Assembly: GCA_034638255.1 (NCBI GenBank)
Contig: JAWPGT010000025.1
Location: 186,001-250,000 of the forward strand
Reading direction: 5' to 3'
DNA length: 64,000 nt
Source of the DNA: Coprinus comatus
Lineage: Eukaryota > Basidiomycota > Agaricomycetes > Agaricales > Agaricaceae
A program made the translations under genes and the position numbers. The notes under the pieces were generated by a model. That model was not told where the DNA came from. It ran no database searches and was given only the letters and a program-made list of their open reading frames with translations. Shown here one piece after another: positions 23,601 through 35,740 of the stretch (positions within the stretch are counted from its first letter, which is position 1; each line of letters begins with the position of its first letter).

Positions 23601-24572
23601 TCTAGACCTGATTTAGGCTTGTCTACTGCGGTATACGATGAGGTATGTTTCTTTCTTTTTCTTTTTGACTGTCACTAAATGTAATACACAGTTGCGCGGA
23701 AGCTTGACTCACATCATCCACACTGCTTGGGAACTTAACTTCAACTGGGGAATCGACCGCTTCGAGAAAGTCCATATCGGAGGTCTTCGTCATCTCGTCG
23801 ACTTATCTCTTGCTTCTACTCTTCCTTCACTTCCTCGCTTCGTCTTCGTGTCATCCATTGGTGTTGTTTTAAGACATACACCAGACTTCCCCGTTCCAGA
23901 AGAACCAGTTGACAATCCTCTACTTATTGGTTCTCGTGGTTATGGTGAAGCCAAATACGTTTGTGAACGTATCTTAGATTTGGCTGCGGAGATTTCTGGT
24001 TTACCTGTTACTGTTGTTCGTTCTGGACAAATCGCCGGTTCTTCTATTGATGGATATTGGGCTCCAAATGAATATATGCCAACTATCTTCAGATCAAGTC
24101 AGATTCTTGGTAAAGTTCCCAGGACACTCCAGTACGTTTTTTCTTTGGAATTGCCCTGCATCCATTGTGCTGACTACTTCTCTTTCTCTAGGATACTCGC
24201 TGGCTCCCATCGGACTATTGCGGTAAAGGCACCATGGATTTCGCTTTCCAAAATGACGAACATGTGCAATACTATCATCTTGAAAATCCAACCAGTACAC
24301 CATGGAACATCATTTCTTCCTTATTCATCAAGACTTCAAAGACTAAATTAGAAGAAGTTGATACTAAAGAATGGTTGGCAGCTGTTGAGAAAGCTAGTAA
24401 AGAAGGAAGTGATATTCCTGCTGCTGCTTTGTTACAGTTTTATTCGGAATATTCTGCTGCGGATTCGAGAGTTTGTCTTGGTACGGATAAATCGAAGAAG
24501 GCTTCGGAGGCTATTAGTTATGGTGTTGTTACTCCCGACTTGATGGAGAAGTATGTTTCTTGGGTGAATTGA
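20695..24572 (+). CDS. Adenylate-forming reductase (NRPS-like, A-T-R architecture)
   Basis: Exons: 20695-21018, 21117-21390, 21457-21572, 21634-21929, 22041-22188, 22310-22444, 22499-22541, 22613-23056, 23122-23642, 23692-24135, 24192-24572; 3126 nt, 1041 residues. The adenylation domain shows the ATP loop SSGTSGHPKPIPHTH and GVFGTTETS. The carrier domain has FFESGLDSLHAVQIR, whose DSL serine would carry phosphopantetheine. The reductase domain starts FALTGSTGSLGVHTLRYL (NADPH fold) and has the YGEAK catalytic Tyr and Lys. The family activates a carboxylic or amino acid as AMP ester, loads it as thioester and releases it as aldehyde or alcohol. Basidiomycetes carry several such enzymes, mostly of unknown substrate. 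The last intron keeps frame only with a GTTTTT donor at 24136; the better GTACGT at 24132 would shift frame. Confidence 0.9.
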
Positions 24573-25489
24573 AGTTCAACGGTAGATTTCTAATGTATTT
24601 TATGTTTTTTTTTTTTCTTGTTTGTTTTTTCTTTCTTGTTCTGTTGTTTTTTGAATCTCAAATAGTCTCGAATAGTCTCGGTGATATGTACGGTCTCAGA
24701 TATAGATATGCTTCTAGGATTATAATAAAAATTGTCTCTTTTGCCTCACGTTTTGAATGTCCAGATTCTTGATGTTGCCTCATTCTAATCTTCTTCTGAG
24801 GGCGCGAAGTGATCTTGAACATAAACCTCGGCATAGTTAAAGTTGAGAAATGGTCTGGCGCTCATGAGTATCCTGTTATTTATTAGCTCACCCACATAAC
24901 TTCTACGTTTCTCTCCAAAAGATTAAGAACCTAAAATAAAAAATAAAAGTATTCATGAGTGAAGAGATTGTATTACTGGTACAATTTGTTCATGTTATAT
25001 AGCATATTGTACAGATTCTTCAATTTGGTTATTTGGTATATAAGTGATGATGAAATCCGCCGACCTGAATATCTATCTCTGAGATACTAATTGAGTTCCA
25101 GAAATCCCACTTGAGTATACTAATCATAATGAACCTGAGGGTCTGTTCGACTCTATGAAATTACCTTCAACACTACTTGTCACATTATATCTAGAGATGT
25201 CAGCGGCTGTTAAAGCTTTTGCGTTACTTACAGATACCAAGACTTGGCAGCATAGATAACTATGTTAATGGTGATTAATCGCGGCTCACCTATAGGTTTG
25301 AATTCGAAATTGGATTTGCCCTTAAACGGTCAGTTTTTCATTTTTGGAGTTCAGAGTCTCTGCGAATGAGCAAAGTATGTTTAAAGGTGTTCTGTACCCG
25401 TTCCCTGATTGTTTTTCAATCACATCCCTGCGCCTCTCAAGTGCCTCTCCACAAGTTGATAGAGCAGTTGATCCGTTGCGTAGCGATTG
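24573..25489. other. Intergenic region with a reductase gene scrap
   Basis: T-rich 3' flank, then AT-rich spacer. The only structure seen is the short decayed reductase fragment at 25191-25245, listed separately. Confidence 0.55.
25191..25245 (+). pseudogene. Decayed fragment of the adenylation domain
   Basis: Bases 25206-25245 match 21171-21210 in exon 2 of the reductase gene at 37 of 40 positions (coding AVKASALLTDTKT there). Weaker similarity extends back to 25191 with a short deletion. It is in direct orientation about 4 kb downstream of the source, has no flanking coding sequence, and looks like the residue of a tandem duplication. Confidence 0.7.
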
Positions 25490-28400
25490 ATGTACCTGAA
25501 ATTTGAAGCACGTGATGGTGAAATTAATGAAAGTAGCTGAATTTGTTGGATATTCGCGTTTTTCCAGATACCCCTAAGCTGGCTGCCCGAGCTCTCAACC
25601 TGAGGGTATGCCTCAAGGCTGCTCTCATTAACCTCGACACTGCTGTTGCTCACTCGAAACACTCCTTTTCTCCTGACTACTATGTCGCGAAACTAACACC
25701 TACAACTTCATCCTCCCTTTCTTCACTTGCTTCTTTTCGTCATACAACTTATGTCTCTCATTTCCGTCTTCGACAATATTCACATACACAACATTGCTCT
25801 CGCCGAACTTATCACCAAACCTCCCCTTCTCTACGTTTTGCAGACAAAAGTCCAAGCAAACCATCTTTCAAGAATACCTCAAAGCAACCAGGAAGTAGTG
25901 GAGGATATCTACGAGCGGCTGAAGATGCATGGTTACAACCTGGTGACGAACTGTCATCAATTGACGCGTACACATCTGAGTGGGACTCTTCAGATGATCT
26001 TTCTGTACCTCCTCGCTTTGATTGGAGAAAACGTGCTCCTTCTCGTCTAGGCATACCTCTTTCAACGCCTGAAAAAAGGAAAAAATATCCAAGGAGAAAG
26101 CTTCCTGTTATAGACCCTATTTCTCCTGGAGAACCCTATTTTGAAGCGATAGAGAATTATGGAAACCAGTGTGTACTATATATCGATTTTAGAGCTTATC
26201 TATACTGACAATGAATGTAGTTTTCTGCCGTTACTAGAACATGAAGAAGCTGAGGATCGTCAACTAATTACTGAAAGGCTATCAACTTGGTCAAAGGAAC
26301 GATTAAAGGAAGAAGGTTATTGTATAACAGACCTTTCTGGTTACTGGTTGGCTGCGAACCAGTATGGAAAACCAGTTGCTGCATTTCAATACGGTCCTGG
26401 ACTTATTCTCCCAAAGAGTCATAAGTTTGAGTATGTCTTTCTCTCGCATATATGCACTTGAAAAACAACTAATAAATGTGCGAGCAGAAATGGTATGCAG
26501 ATCATGCTTTCACGAGCCGATCCTGTCAAAGAAGAACCGCACAAGGGGTCTATTGTGGAAATGACGGAGACACAGATAAAAGTAGCTTTTCCAAGTGCAT
26601 TTGATGCTGGAGAAGGAACTTGGCGTATGGACGTCGACCAAATGAACCTCATATTTGAAAGAATGCGGAAAGCCATCTCTTACCTGCATTATGACCCTTC
26701 CAAAATCGAACAATACTCCCGCTCACCAGATCAACAGCATATACTTCTAGGAACAGGTCTTCGGGATGTGTTATTGAGGTCTAATGATTTTTCTCGCATA
26801 TCTGCTCCTACTGGTCACGATTTTCATGCGTTACAAGCCATGGATGATGTTTCGTATCCGAAAGGCGTGTTATCGCATGATGTTCGTGGATATTCTCATA
26901 GGGAGTTTGAAGGTGCTTTCAAAGAAGATACTCGTATACATAGTTGGGCGCAAAGGAATCTGCTTGAAACACCTTTGAATATGGAAGGCGATCCGGACCT
27001 TAGCCATATGAACAGGTCGCAGGTGAAAGCTATGGCTAGTATGATTGGCAATCGCATCAGTTTGGTTCAAGGAGTGAGTGGAGCTTGGTTGTCCTATTTA
27101 CTATTTCACTTACTCTTTTTCTTTAGCCTCCAGGGACGGGAAAAACAAAAACCATTATTGAGACTATTAAACTTTTAAAGGTGAGCTTATTTTCATTCTA
27201 TTTATATGAATTTCATGCTGATCGCTTTATTAGATTCATTTTGAGGTTCCTCATCCCTTAATGGTTTGTACGTATACCAATGTCGCTGTCGACAACCTTG
27301 TCGAGGGTTTCATCAAGGCAGGACTGAAGCCGTTACGTGTGGGATACGCTGCTCGAATCAAACCTTCTCTTGTGGAGCATTCCCTGGACTATCAGCTTAC
27401 ACAGCACCCTTTACAATCTTTATGTAAAGAGGCGATGGAAGAGCTCAGGAAATTGGAAGAAGATATTGACGATCTTGGCAAACGGCTCCGTGGCATCTTG
27501 AACAAGGTGTCAAGCGGAAATACTAACAAGGCGCTGAAAACACGCGTGGAAAATATGTACAAGGCTATGGCTATGATGGATCGCAAGCAAGGACAACTGA
27601 AGGGCAAGATTTATGGTTTGCAACAAGAAATGCTTCACGATATTGTGCAGAACGCTGATGTGGTGCGTGAAAAAAAATTCTACTGAATAGGCAAGGTTGT
27701 AAACTCCCTGCTAGGTTTGTACAACATGTATATCGTCTGCGAGCACAGCGTTAGGGGTCTGCGATTTCCCGGTTGTGTTTATTGATGAAGCTTCGATGTC
27801 AACCGAACCTGCTACCCTCATCCCGATTATGAAAGGGGTAAGTGGTGTTTATCATTTATGAACGGCGTCTTAAATTGATCGTGATCTTGGATATCTTAAA
27901 CGTTCTTTCTTATTATTGTGATCGATCTAATAAACGGGTACTTTGTGTAGTCGCGGCACTTGGCGCTTATTGGCGATCATAAACAACTTCCTCCGGTTAT
28001 TACAAGTCAAGAAGCGAAACTCCAGGGACTGGGCGTCAGCTTGTTTGAACGGTTAACAGAAGAAGGAAGTGAGTTAACTCCCGTTACGTTCTGATAATGA
28101 CGTATATTGAGGAGTTTATTAGTTGTTCCATCTGTCATGCTGGATATCCAGTATCGAATGCACCCGGCGATCTCATGCTTCCCTTCGTTGGAGTTTTATA
28201 ACAATACTATTCAGGATGGTACTAAGGATAAAGAAGGCAATGTGATGGATGGGTTGGAACCGCCGATGTCTACAACGCATTTGTTACAGCAAGATCAACA
28301 GTCACTGCGACCTTCTGTGATATTCTTGGATCATTACGGTTACGAATCGATGAGTGGACGAAGTCGGGTGAACCATCACGAAGCTCAGATTGTGGTGAGC

Positions 28401-28988
28401 CTTGTTGAAGATTTGCTACTACAGAACCCGGTTAGTAGGCGTTCTTTTTTATTATTAAGGGATGACGTGTTCTGAGATTGGATATAGAAACTCCGAGGAC
28501 AGGATATAGGGATTATCGCGCCATACGTTTCGCAAATCAAGTTGTTGACAAGGATGTTGAACACGGAGTCGCGGTACCTGGAAAGGTATCGGGAAGTCCT
28601 CGGGCATCAACGGTGCCGGGAGTTAATTGATGTGGAAGTGAAGACTGTTGATGGGTTCGAAGGTAGAGAGAAGGAAGTAATTATATTTTCGACGGTAAGG
28701 AACAATGACAACGGAAATATTGGGTTCTTGGCCGATCGGAGGAGATTGAACGTGGGATTAACACGAGCCAAGAGAGGGTTGTTTGTGGTTGGAAGTATGA
28801 AGACTATTGGAGGGCCGGTATCGGTGTTAAATTCCGATACAGGGATGCGTGGGACGAAAGGACAGGATTCTTGGAAAAGATATGCTGAGTGGTTGGGTAG
28901 AGAGGGACTTGTGCTCAAGTTGGTTGGAGAGAACTTGCAACGGACGTTGTATGGGAACCTGAAACTGAAGAGACGGGAGGTGAATTGA
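25490..28988 (+). CDS. SF1 helicase, SMUBP2/Hcs1-like, possibly mitochondrial
   Basis: Secure exons: 26221-26430, 26488-27073, 27127-27180, 27234-27662, 27715-27837, 27951-28068, 28123-28430, 28488-28988. Upstream, a frame open from 25537 to 26168 clearly codes but has no ATG. The best completion is a tiny first exon 25490-25511 spliced to 25568-26168, giving 983 residues. Helicase motifs: PPGTGKT (I), DEAS (II), GDHKQLPP (III), YRMHP (IV), VDGFEGREKEVIIFST (V) and VGLTRAKR (VI). This is the Upf1-like SF1B group; the region before motif I resembles the beta-barrel of IGHMBP2/Hcs1. Early residues are rich in Arg, Ser, His and Tyr and poor in acids (for example FRLRQYSHTQHCSRRTYHQ), suggesting mitochondrial import. 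Enzyme class is firm; start and location are not. Confidence 0.85.
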
Positions 28989-29383
28989 TTAATTTGTGAT
29001 GCGCTGGATGAGAGACAGCAGCGCTGGGTGGACAGGATGCTGTTGTTGCGACGGGTTAGTAGGTTACAACGACCCTGGTTGCGGTGGTGGAAGTATTTAT
29101 TGATTAATGACTAAAATAGAGTAGTTTAATGTAGAGTATGTAATTGATTTGGTGCCTGCCATGTATGGGGCTGCTTCGTGAACGGAGGGATGGCGGAAGA
29201 GGCCGGGGGATGTGTGAGGTGACATGGAGGAGAGCAGAGGTGATATCTGTAGACTAATTGAGGATCCACGTGGTTGCCATGGCCCAATAAGGAATCCCAC
29301 GCGAGCGATGAGGATCTGACGGAGATTGACCCTTTCTCGCCCAGTCAGCCTTCAAATACTCCTTTCCAGCACTGGACGCCACC
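28989..29383. other. Short intergenic region
   Basis: Helicase 3' flank and upstream region of the RRM/zinc-finger gene. Nothing further seen. Confidence 0.5.
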
Positions 29384-31918
29384 ATGGACCACCTCTCTGC
29401 GCAGGACATCAGGGCCACCATTAGTGCATTCTTTGCCACACGTTCACGCGTCGTTCGGGCAAGTCGTTGTGTTTTGATGGCTGATTTCATCCAGGGCTCA
29501 TAATTTCCAGTTATATAATTTACCTCCGTCGCCGGAGCCAGCGCTATCGACCGTGTTTGTGAGTATATAAAAAAAGAGGAATTAATTGTTCTGGTCTGAT
29601 GTCAGCATGTAGAAAAATAGCCTCGGACGTATCACGCTATGGACTGTGCGGGAAGAGTATTTGTCGGCTGGAGAAATGATGAAATTGTGGGCGGTGTTCT
29701 TGACCCACGATGAGGCAAGCCTTGACGCGTGTCACGTGGTAGTGACTTCATTTCTTGGAATATGTGCTTACGGTACTCCAGGCCTGTGTCCTCCTCTCTC
29801 TCTCCGGTCTGCCCTTTGCTGCTGCTACTGCCCTCGAATCGGATCTCGAACCCTTCCACAAACTCAGGCGTTTTCTGGTACTAATCTTGTCACCTACCTC
29901 TTCTATTAATTTTCACTCTTCTTCTTAGCTTTCTCTCACCCCACCACCCAGCCCATGCTGTCTGTCGCTCCTGCCCATCCCATCCGTCTCTCTCCATCTC
30001 CTACCATAGTCATCGACGAACCCTGTGGCGAGTACTACACTCTCTCCACAAACCCTCCAAATCCAAAGACAAGCTTCCGCCTCGGAGACTGGATGTAAGA
30101 GTCTTTCTTCTTCCGAAACAACCTCGTCATTTATTACCGCTGTCTCACACCCGATCTCTTTCTCTTTAGATGTCCTTCTCCAAATTGCGCAGCTCACAAC
30201 TTCGGGTATGTGTCATCTCAAATCTCCTTTCTCCACCCGTATAGCCTTCTTAAACATTCTCAGGCGCAACCTTACTTGTATAGGTTGTGGGTCTTCCAAA
30301 CAGCTTAATACTCAACAGCAACAGAACAATCAACAACCCCAACAGCTTTACTCGTCTTCAAACATAATGCAACCCCGTATCATTGCTTCTCCAAGATTCT
30401 CAAATCCTTCAAACCGTACCACACAACAGTTACCTCCCCCTCCAACCCGTTCTGTCATCACTCCCAACCAGCCGTCCTACACCAATTCTTACCCACAGCC
30501 TCAACCTCCTCGCTCGATGGGGTTACAACCTCAGGTGTCGGGCCCACCTAAGACCGCCCACCCTCTTCTTACTCCCTCTGGACGAGCCTTTGCCATTGGG
30601 GGAAGAGTTCAAAATGTATCCAGCGACCCTTTGTCGCCCTGTATCATGTATTGGCCAGATAATGAACCGTTCCCAGAACAAGGTCAGATTAGACCTAGTA
30701 ATCTTGTTGGAGTACCGGTAGGTTTGTCGCTCATAGGACATCGGACCGACGCTTATACCGTGGTTCAGCAACCACCCATTCTGAACACTGGAAATAAGGG
30801 CCCTATTTCTCATGTGAGTGTTTGGTACTTGTTTGTTTTTTATTTATCTCCCCGCCCCTGCAAATTTCAATTCTGACAAGGAATTTTAGCAACCTGGTGA
30901 CTGGATTTGCAAGAAGTGTAACTATCTGAATTGGAGAAGAAGAAAAGTCTGTCAGACTTGCTTGCCTTGTGTGTTGCCTTCCTTTTTGCCTCATGCTTCA
31001 ATTCGTTGACCAACCTCAACCTTGATTATAGATGCCGAAGGCAATGGGGATTCTATTTCCTCCGCCGTACAGGCCGAGAGGATCGCATTGCTGACTTCGG
31101 TGCTTGCTCAGACTCAGTTGTCTGGCAGCGACCCCATGCAACATATTCAACAACATCAGCAATCTGTGCCACGGACAGCTTCCTTGACGCCGCCTCTCGG
31201 CCGCCGACCCTATCATAACATGACTGATCCTTCCGCTCAACCTCAACCCAATAATCAGCTTGCGCCGCACAACCGTTCTGTTCACAGGTCACAATCGCAT
31301 AATCAATTGGGTACACAATACGTTAATCATTTTCAAGCTCCGGTGATAACTATGACTGCGATGCCGCAGTACAGTATGCCTAGCCCGATTTACCAAACTT
31401 CTGGGCATCGTCAACCCTCGCCACTTTACTCCACCGGTCCCAAAAAGGCGCATTCCCCTTCATCTGATGGTCAACAACAGCGTCACACTCCCCCCCCTCC
31501 TTTCTCGACTAGAGCTTCTCCGTTTGAACACAAGAAGATTGAAACCCCTGCACCGTTGCTTCCTTCATTCCTTCAAGATATTATTCAAAGTCCTTCTCTT
31601 TCTCCTACTTCGACGGTTACTACGACTACTACTTCGTCCTCCGATTTGCCTTTCGAAGATGAATACGAACAAGTTATGAATTCAAGGACTACCTTCCCCC
31701 GTATTCGTGGAGGAAGTGATTCTAGGTCCATTGCAGGATCTTCTGATAGTGGTTCCTCTGTCCCTATCATGAATCCTGGAAGCATTTGGCGTTTGGATGG
31801 AGTGGAGAGCAAGAATCTACGTGGATTTCCTTTATCCAATCAGCAAGACTTGATGGGCGTCCCTGGCCCAGGTATCATTGGTTCAGGCAGGAAGACCGCA
31901 CAATCCGCGGTATTGTGA
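29384..31918 (+). CDS. RNA-binding protein with RRM and two RanBP2-type zinc fingers (Nrp1-like)
   Basis: Nine exons: 29384-29458, 29511-29558, 29613-29714, 29782-29877, 29952-30094, 30170-30205, 30264-30813, 30890-30968, 31032-31918; 2016 nt, 671 residues. The N-terminus forms an RRM-like unit: LGRITLWTVREE, then KLWAVFLTHDEA, then LSGLPFAAATALESDLEPF. The first zinc finger is GDWICPSPNCAAHNFG with NLTCIGCGSS; the second is GDWICKKCNYLNWRR with KVCQTC. Such fingers bind single-stranded RNA (GGU in ZRANB2). Between and after them the chain is low-complexity, rich in Gln, Pro and Ser. This resembles yeast Nrp1, found in stress granules. Two introns, 29459-29510 and 29715-29781, start with GC. 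The 5' three exons are inferred from frame and RRM pattern; the zinc-finger part is firm. Confidence 0.85.
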
Positions 31919-34873
31919 AAAGAGTGTAATATTTATTCTGTAAAGTGGGCTCAATTTGGATCAAAATGGACTGGAATATTGGTTTATCTTGGAAGTAAGT
32001 TCATCTACTACGGCTGTGTTTGACAAAAATCACAACACTGACTAACGCTGTTGCTATATAGGCAACAAAAAAATGTGAAACTACAATATATTGGCATTTT
32101 TGGCATGTTCTCACACACCCCCTCCCCTCACCCCTGTCTCTTTATTTCTTTTTTTTTTTTGTTATTCTGGTGGTTGGCTCGGTTGGCTCTTTTTGGTCCT
32201 CACCATTATGTATCATCTCCGGTTTTTCACCTCAGTTCACAAGTTAAAGTTAAAACAAACTTTACTCTTTTTTACTTTACGATTCTTGGAAGTTGAGGAA
32301 AAACTTTAACTTCTTATTTAAACACCCCATTTTTCATTTTCTCGCTCATCCCAATTTTTTTTTGGTATCTCTTGGTCACCGTCGCTTCAATTTTGCAATC
32401 TGCGGCGAAAGGAATAAATTATTTATTTTATTCCCTCTCGTTTTTTTTTTATTTCATACGTCATTTGACAAAACTAGTTTGTCCTTTTTTTGTCTCTTGT
32501 TTTGTCATTGTCTTGTTGTTTTTCTCTCTGTCTCTTTTCTTTTATCACTCTCACTCTCACTCCACTCTCTCTTGGAATTTCCCGTTTTCCGTTTCGTACA
32601 TACGCACACGACATACGACACACGCATACGCTCAACACTTTCCTTTCCAATCCCTCGAGAAGCAATTCATTCAGATATATTTTATATACTTCTACTTCTA
32701 ACCTCTCGATCACTACTTGGTATATCGGACAAACACGCTCTTTTCATTATTTCCTTGTGTTTTTTTTTTTCTTGTCCGTTTTAGATATATATATCGTTAT
32801 CAATATCGATTTTACACTCTCTTTACCCTCTCTCTGCCCTTTGGATTGCTAGATCTCTCCTTCGTTTCTATCTCCTGTTTACTTAGAAATCACATGGTTT
32901 TTTTTCAGTGGTTTTATTTAGCAGTTTTTAGTATACTCATACTTATATTCGATGTATGTCTCGCAGTGTCCTTTCAAAGGTTGTGTAGTTTCTCCTAAAT
33001 ATGTATATTTTTTATTTAGTTATGTTCCTACCCCGAAAGTGAAAAGGTAGACCATGTCATATTGACCGCAAGTTATCAAAAATGCTTTGACATATGGCAG
33101 CCGGTTACCGTTAGAGGCTTCTTGGGCGCTGGGCGCTGAGTGTAATAGGGGTTTCGAAAAAAGTTAGCTTCTCGAAACGAAGTCTTCGGGGCCCGGGCTT
33201 CACACACAAAACACATGTTTATTTTTTACGTTATGCAGTAAAGAGTTCGGAAGTACAGTAAGCGTAAGCGTATGTTTCCATTATGGTTAATTTGATTGAT
33301 CTCATTCAAGACGTCTGTCTATCTCCACTTACTAGCGAAGTTTTTAGCTTAATACTCTTAAGTCATGTATCGCTTTCGCTTAACATTTTATCAGTCTGAC
33401 TGGTCCCCCCCACTGTATGTGTGGTTCTCAACTCGGCCATTTTGTCATTCCGTTCATTTCTCGTGTTTCAGTTTTGTCCTATCTGTCTCCCTCCATGTTA
33501 TTTTTAGATCTCTTTTAGTATGTAAGAAGGAAGTTATATACTTAGTTTCAATTGATTGTTATTTTTGGTGTGTGTATCTCGCATCGTCGCTGAGAATGCC
33601 AATCAATGATGGATTTCAAAAAAAAAACCCTTTACTTTCGAACATTTTGGAAGTGATTAATGAGAGCCCATCACTGATCAGTACATCTGTATCAATTTTA
33701 TCATTATCACTTACTATCACTACCACTATCACCACCACTATATCACTACTATCATTTTGTGGCTATCTTGTTCGGGAACCTAAAGTACAGATATAAGTAG
33801 TACTTGAGTTATTTTTAGGTTCCCACCTGTGAAAAAGAGGACTTATGGTTCTCTTTCGGGGGTATTTACAAAGTTATTACTCGGTTATTACTCCTGTTAT
33901 TACATTTACTATAGAGAAGTACTGTATTACATAGTATAGATATGTATTGAGAAGAAGCTTGTCGCTTGACGGAACAATGTATGATGATGGATTATAATAT
34001 ATATTCGACAATCAACAATCACCTATGTGTGTATGTACTACAATCACACAATGTTCATGTTCCGATAAAATCGGCTGGGATAATTTTAGGACCAGTTACT
34101 TACACAAAATAGATTTGAATAATCTATTGCGGAGGTGGTCACCATGTTCGGATTCTCAGATAGACTCACCCGGCGCCTGCTGGCATTATGTATGAAGTTG
34201 GAAAACCTGAGTTATCCTTGTCATTGAGTAAGTATCCCGGGACCAGAAATCTCGGAATTTGTAAATGAAAAAATCACTTTATTTAAATGAAATTCTGAAA
34301 TTCGATATATATGAAATACCGTAGTGAAATGAAATGAAATTTGGTTTCTTTTTCTTTTTCTTGTTCTACCTTATTCCTCGTGCTCGTGGTCGAGGTGAAT
34401 ATCTTGGCATAAATAAGAGGCACAAATGTATGTAGATGGATGTAGATCTTAAGAGGTACTGAGAGACTAGATTCTTATAGCTTCAATAGACCTTAATGCT
34501 AGGTTCTGCTTTGGCAAGTGCGTTTCTTCCATTATTGCATGTGATCGACCAGTTAATTAAGCTGAATAGCCACTACCAGTTACTGTTTAACTTCCCGCCA
34601 GATCATGGAGGTCGAAATTTCAAATGACCGGGTCGACTCTAAATTACTTGACAGTTGGCCTCTACAGTCATGCAATCGATTGAGATTGAATACCCTTCTC
34701 CCCTCAACACCGTCACCACACTTACAAATTGTTCCTCCTGAAGTTTAGGTAACTCCTACCGGAGCTCCAATGTCAGATAAAAACTTTCCTTTAAACCCAG
34801 TCCCTTGTCTTCACTTCAGCAGAAGATCGAACCATTTACGAGGATGTAGTATACCGTTATCTTGAATCATCAA
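31919..34873. other. Long pyrimidine-rich gene-poor region
   Basis: About 2.9 kb. The + strand from about 32100 to 33000 is very rich in T and C, with several poly-T runs of 9-10 nt and CTCT tracts, as in basidiomycete 5' leaders, but no coding sequence follows. Beyond 33000 the DNA is AT-rich with short repeats of ACTATCACTACC type near 33710-33750. Open frames there are composition artefacts. Confidence 0.55.
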
Positions 34874-35389
34874 TCAATTCGTGCGGGGAAGAAGCGGGTT
34901 TCTTTTTGAGTTTATGGAGAGACTTGTGAGGAATAGGTTTAGGGATTCCTTTGCGCCCTCGGCGCTCATAAGATCATAATCATCATTGGAAATGATAATA
35001 CGAAGTTCGCGGATATGATCTATGTTTCTAAGAGCATAGATAAAATTCGCTGAGATCTCCGTCTCTTGAGTATGAAAAGATCCGATTGTGGGTATGAGGG
35101 GAACAGTTCCTAGGTCCTTCCACAGTTTGAACCAATTCAACCCCTTGAAATAATCAATTTCTTCTTTATTGAGCATGGTTGATAGCCTGAAACATTCCAG
35201 AAAAGGGAGCTTGAGCCAATCGAGGATTGTGGTCAAGGGTAACCATTGTAGATGGAGTATGTGGAGATGATGGAGTGTTGATTGTTGACGGTGGTGAAGC
35301 GTTGGGACGACACATCCGACTGTGATTTCCAATTCCGCGAGTGTAGAGTATAGTGTTATTATTTTGGAGAAACTTGTGCTTGGCAACAC
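34874..35389 (-). pseudogene. F-box/LRR-like protein fragment
   Basis: An open frame of about 170 codons with no ATG; it runs upstream to an in-frame TAA just before 35420. The product has the Leu-spaced pattern of F-box-associated repeats (ILDWLKLPFLECFRL, HIRELRIIIS), resembling the C-terminal half of the full F-box gene at 37123-39493. No F-box precedes it. Probably a truncated relic; an upstream exon cannot be fully excluded. Confidence 0.5.
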
Positions 35390-35740
35390 AGAGGTGGGGG
35401 TCCTTTGGAGAAGAGACTTTTATAGGGTACATATTCACACACAAACAGCTCAGGCTGGGCTCACGTTCTCTCTTAGCATGCGACCCTGGAGTTACCAGTT
35501 GCTTGTTTTTTGACGTCACCTTCGATACGATTCTGAGAAAATCTATTATGTTCAGAAGTTATGTGCCAAACGGTGATGTCAACAGTAGTAAACCCAGGGT
35601 ACTACCCTAAGGCTAATGCCAGCATGTAAAGGAAATCGCCGGTAGCAGTTACATATAGTGAAATTGACAGTTAGGACAGTCCTTCCTTTTGATACCTGAC
35701 TAGTATGTTGGAAGTCCTTGTCAGAAATTATGCGACCGGT

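Noticed and set aside
25727..26050. Frame beginning ATG at 25751 as the helicase N-terminus
   Set aside because: It runs in another frame to a stop and cannot be joined to the downstream exons, whereas the overlapping ATG-less frame connects in phase.
31022..31316. Alternative start of the zinc-finger protein within the last exon
   Set aside because: The frame joins upstream zinc-finger exons with clean splice phases, so this is an internal segment.
32293..33796. Several frames of 80-163 codons rich in Phe, Leu and Ser
   Set aside because: Produced by T/C-rich DNA without stops; residue content is that of pyrimidine tracts.
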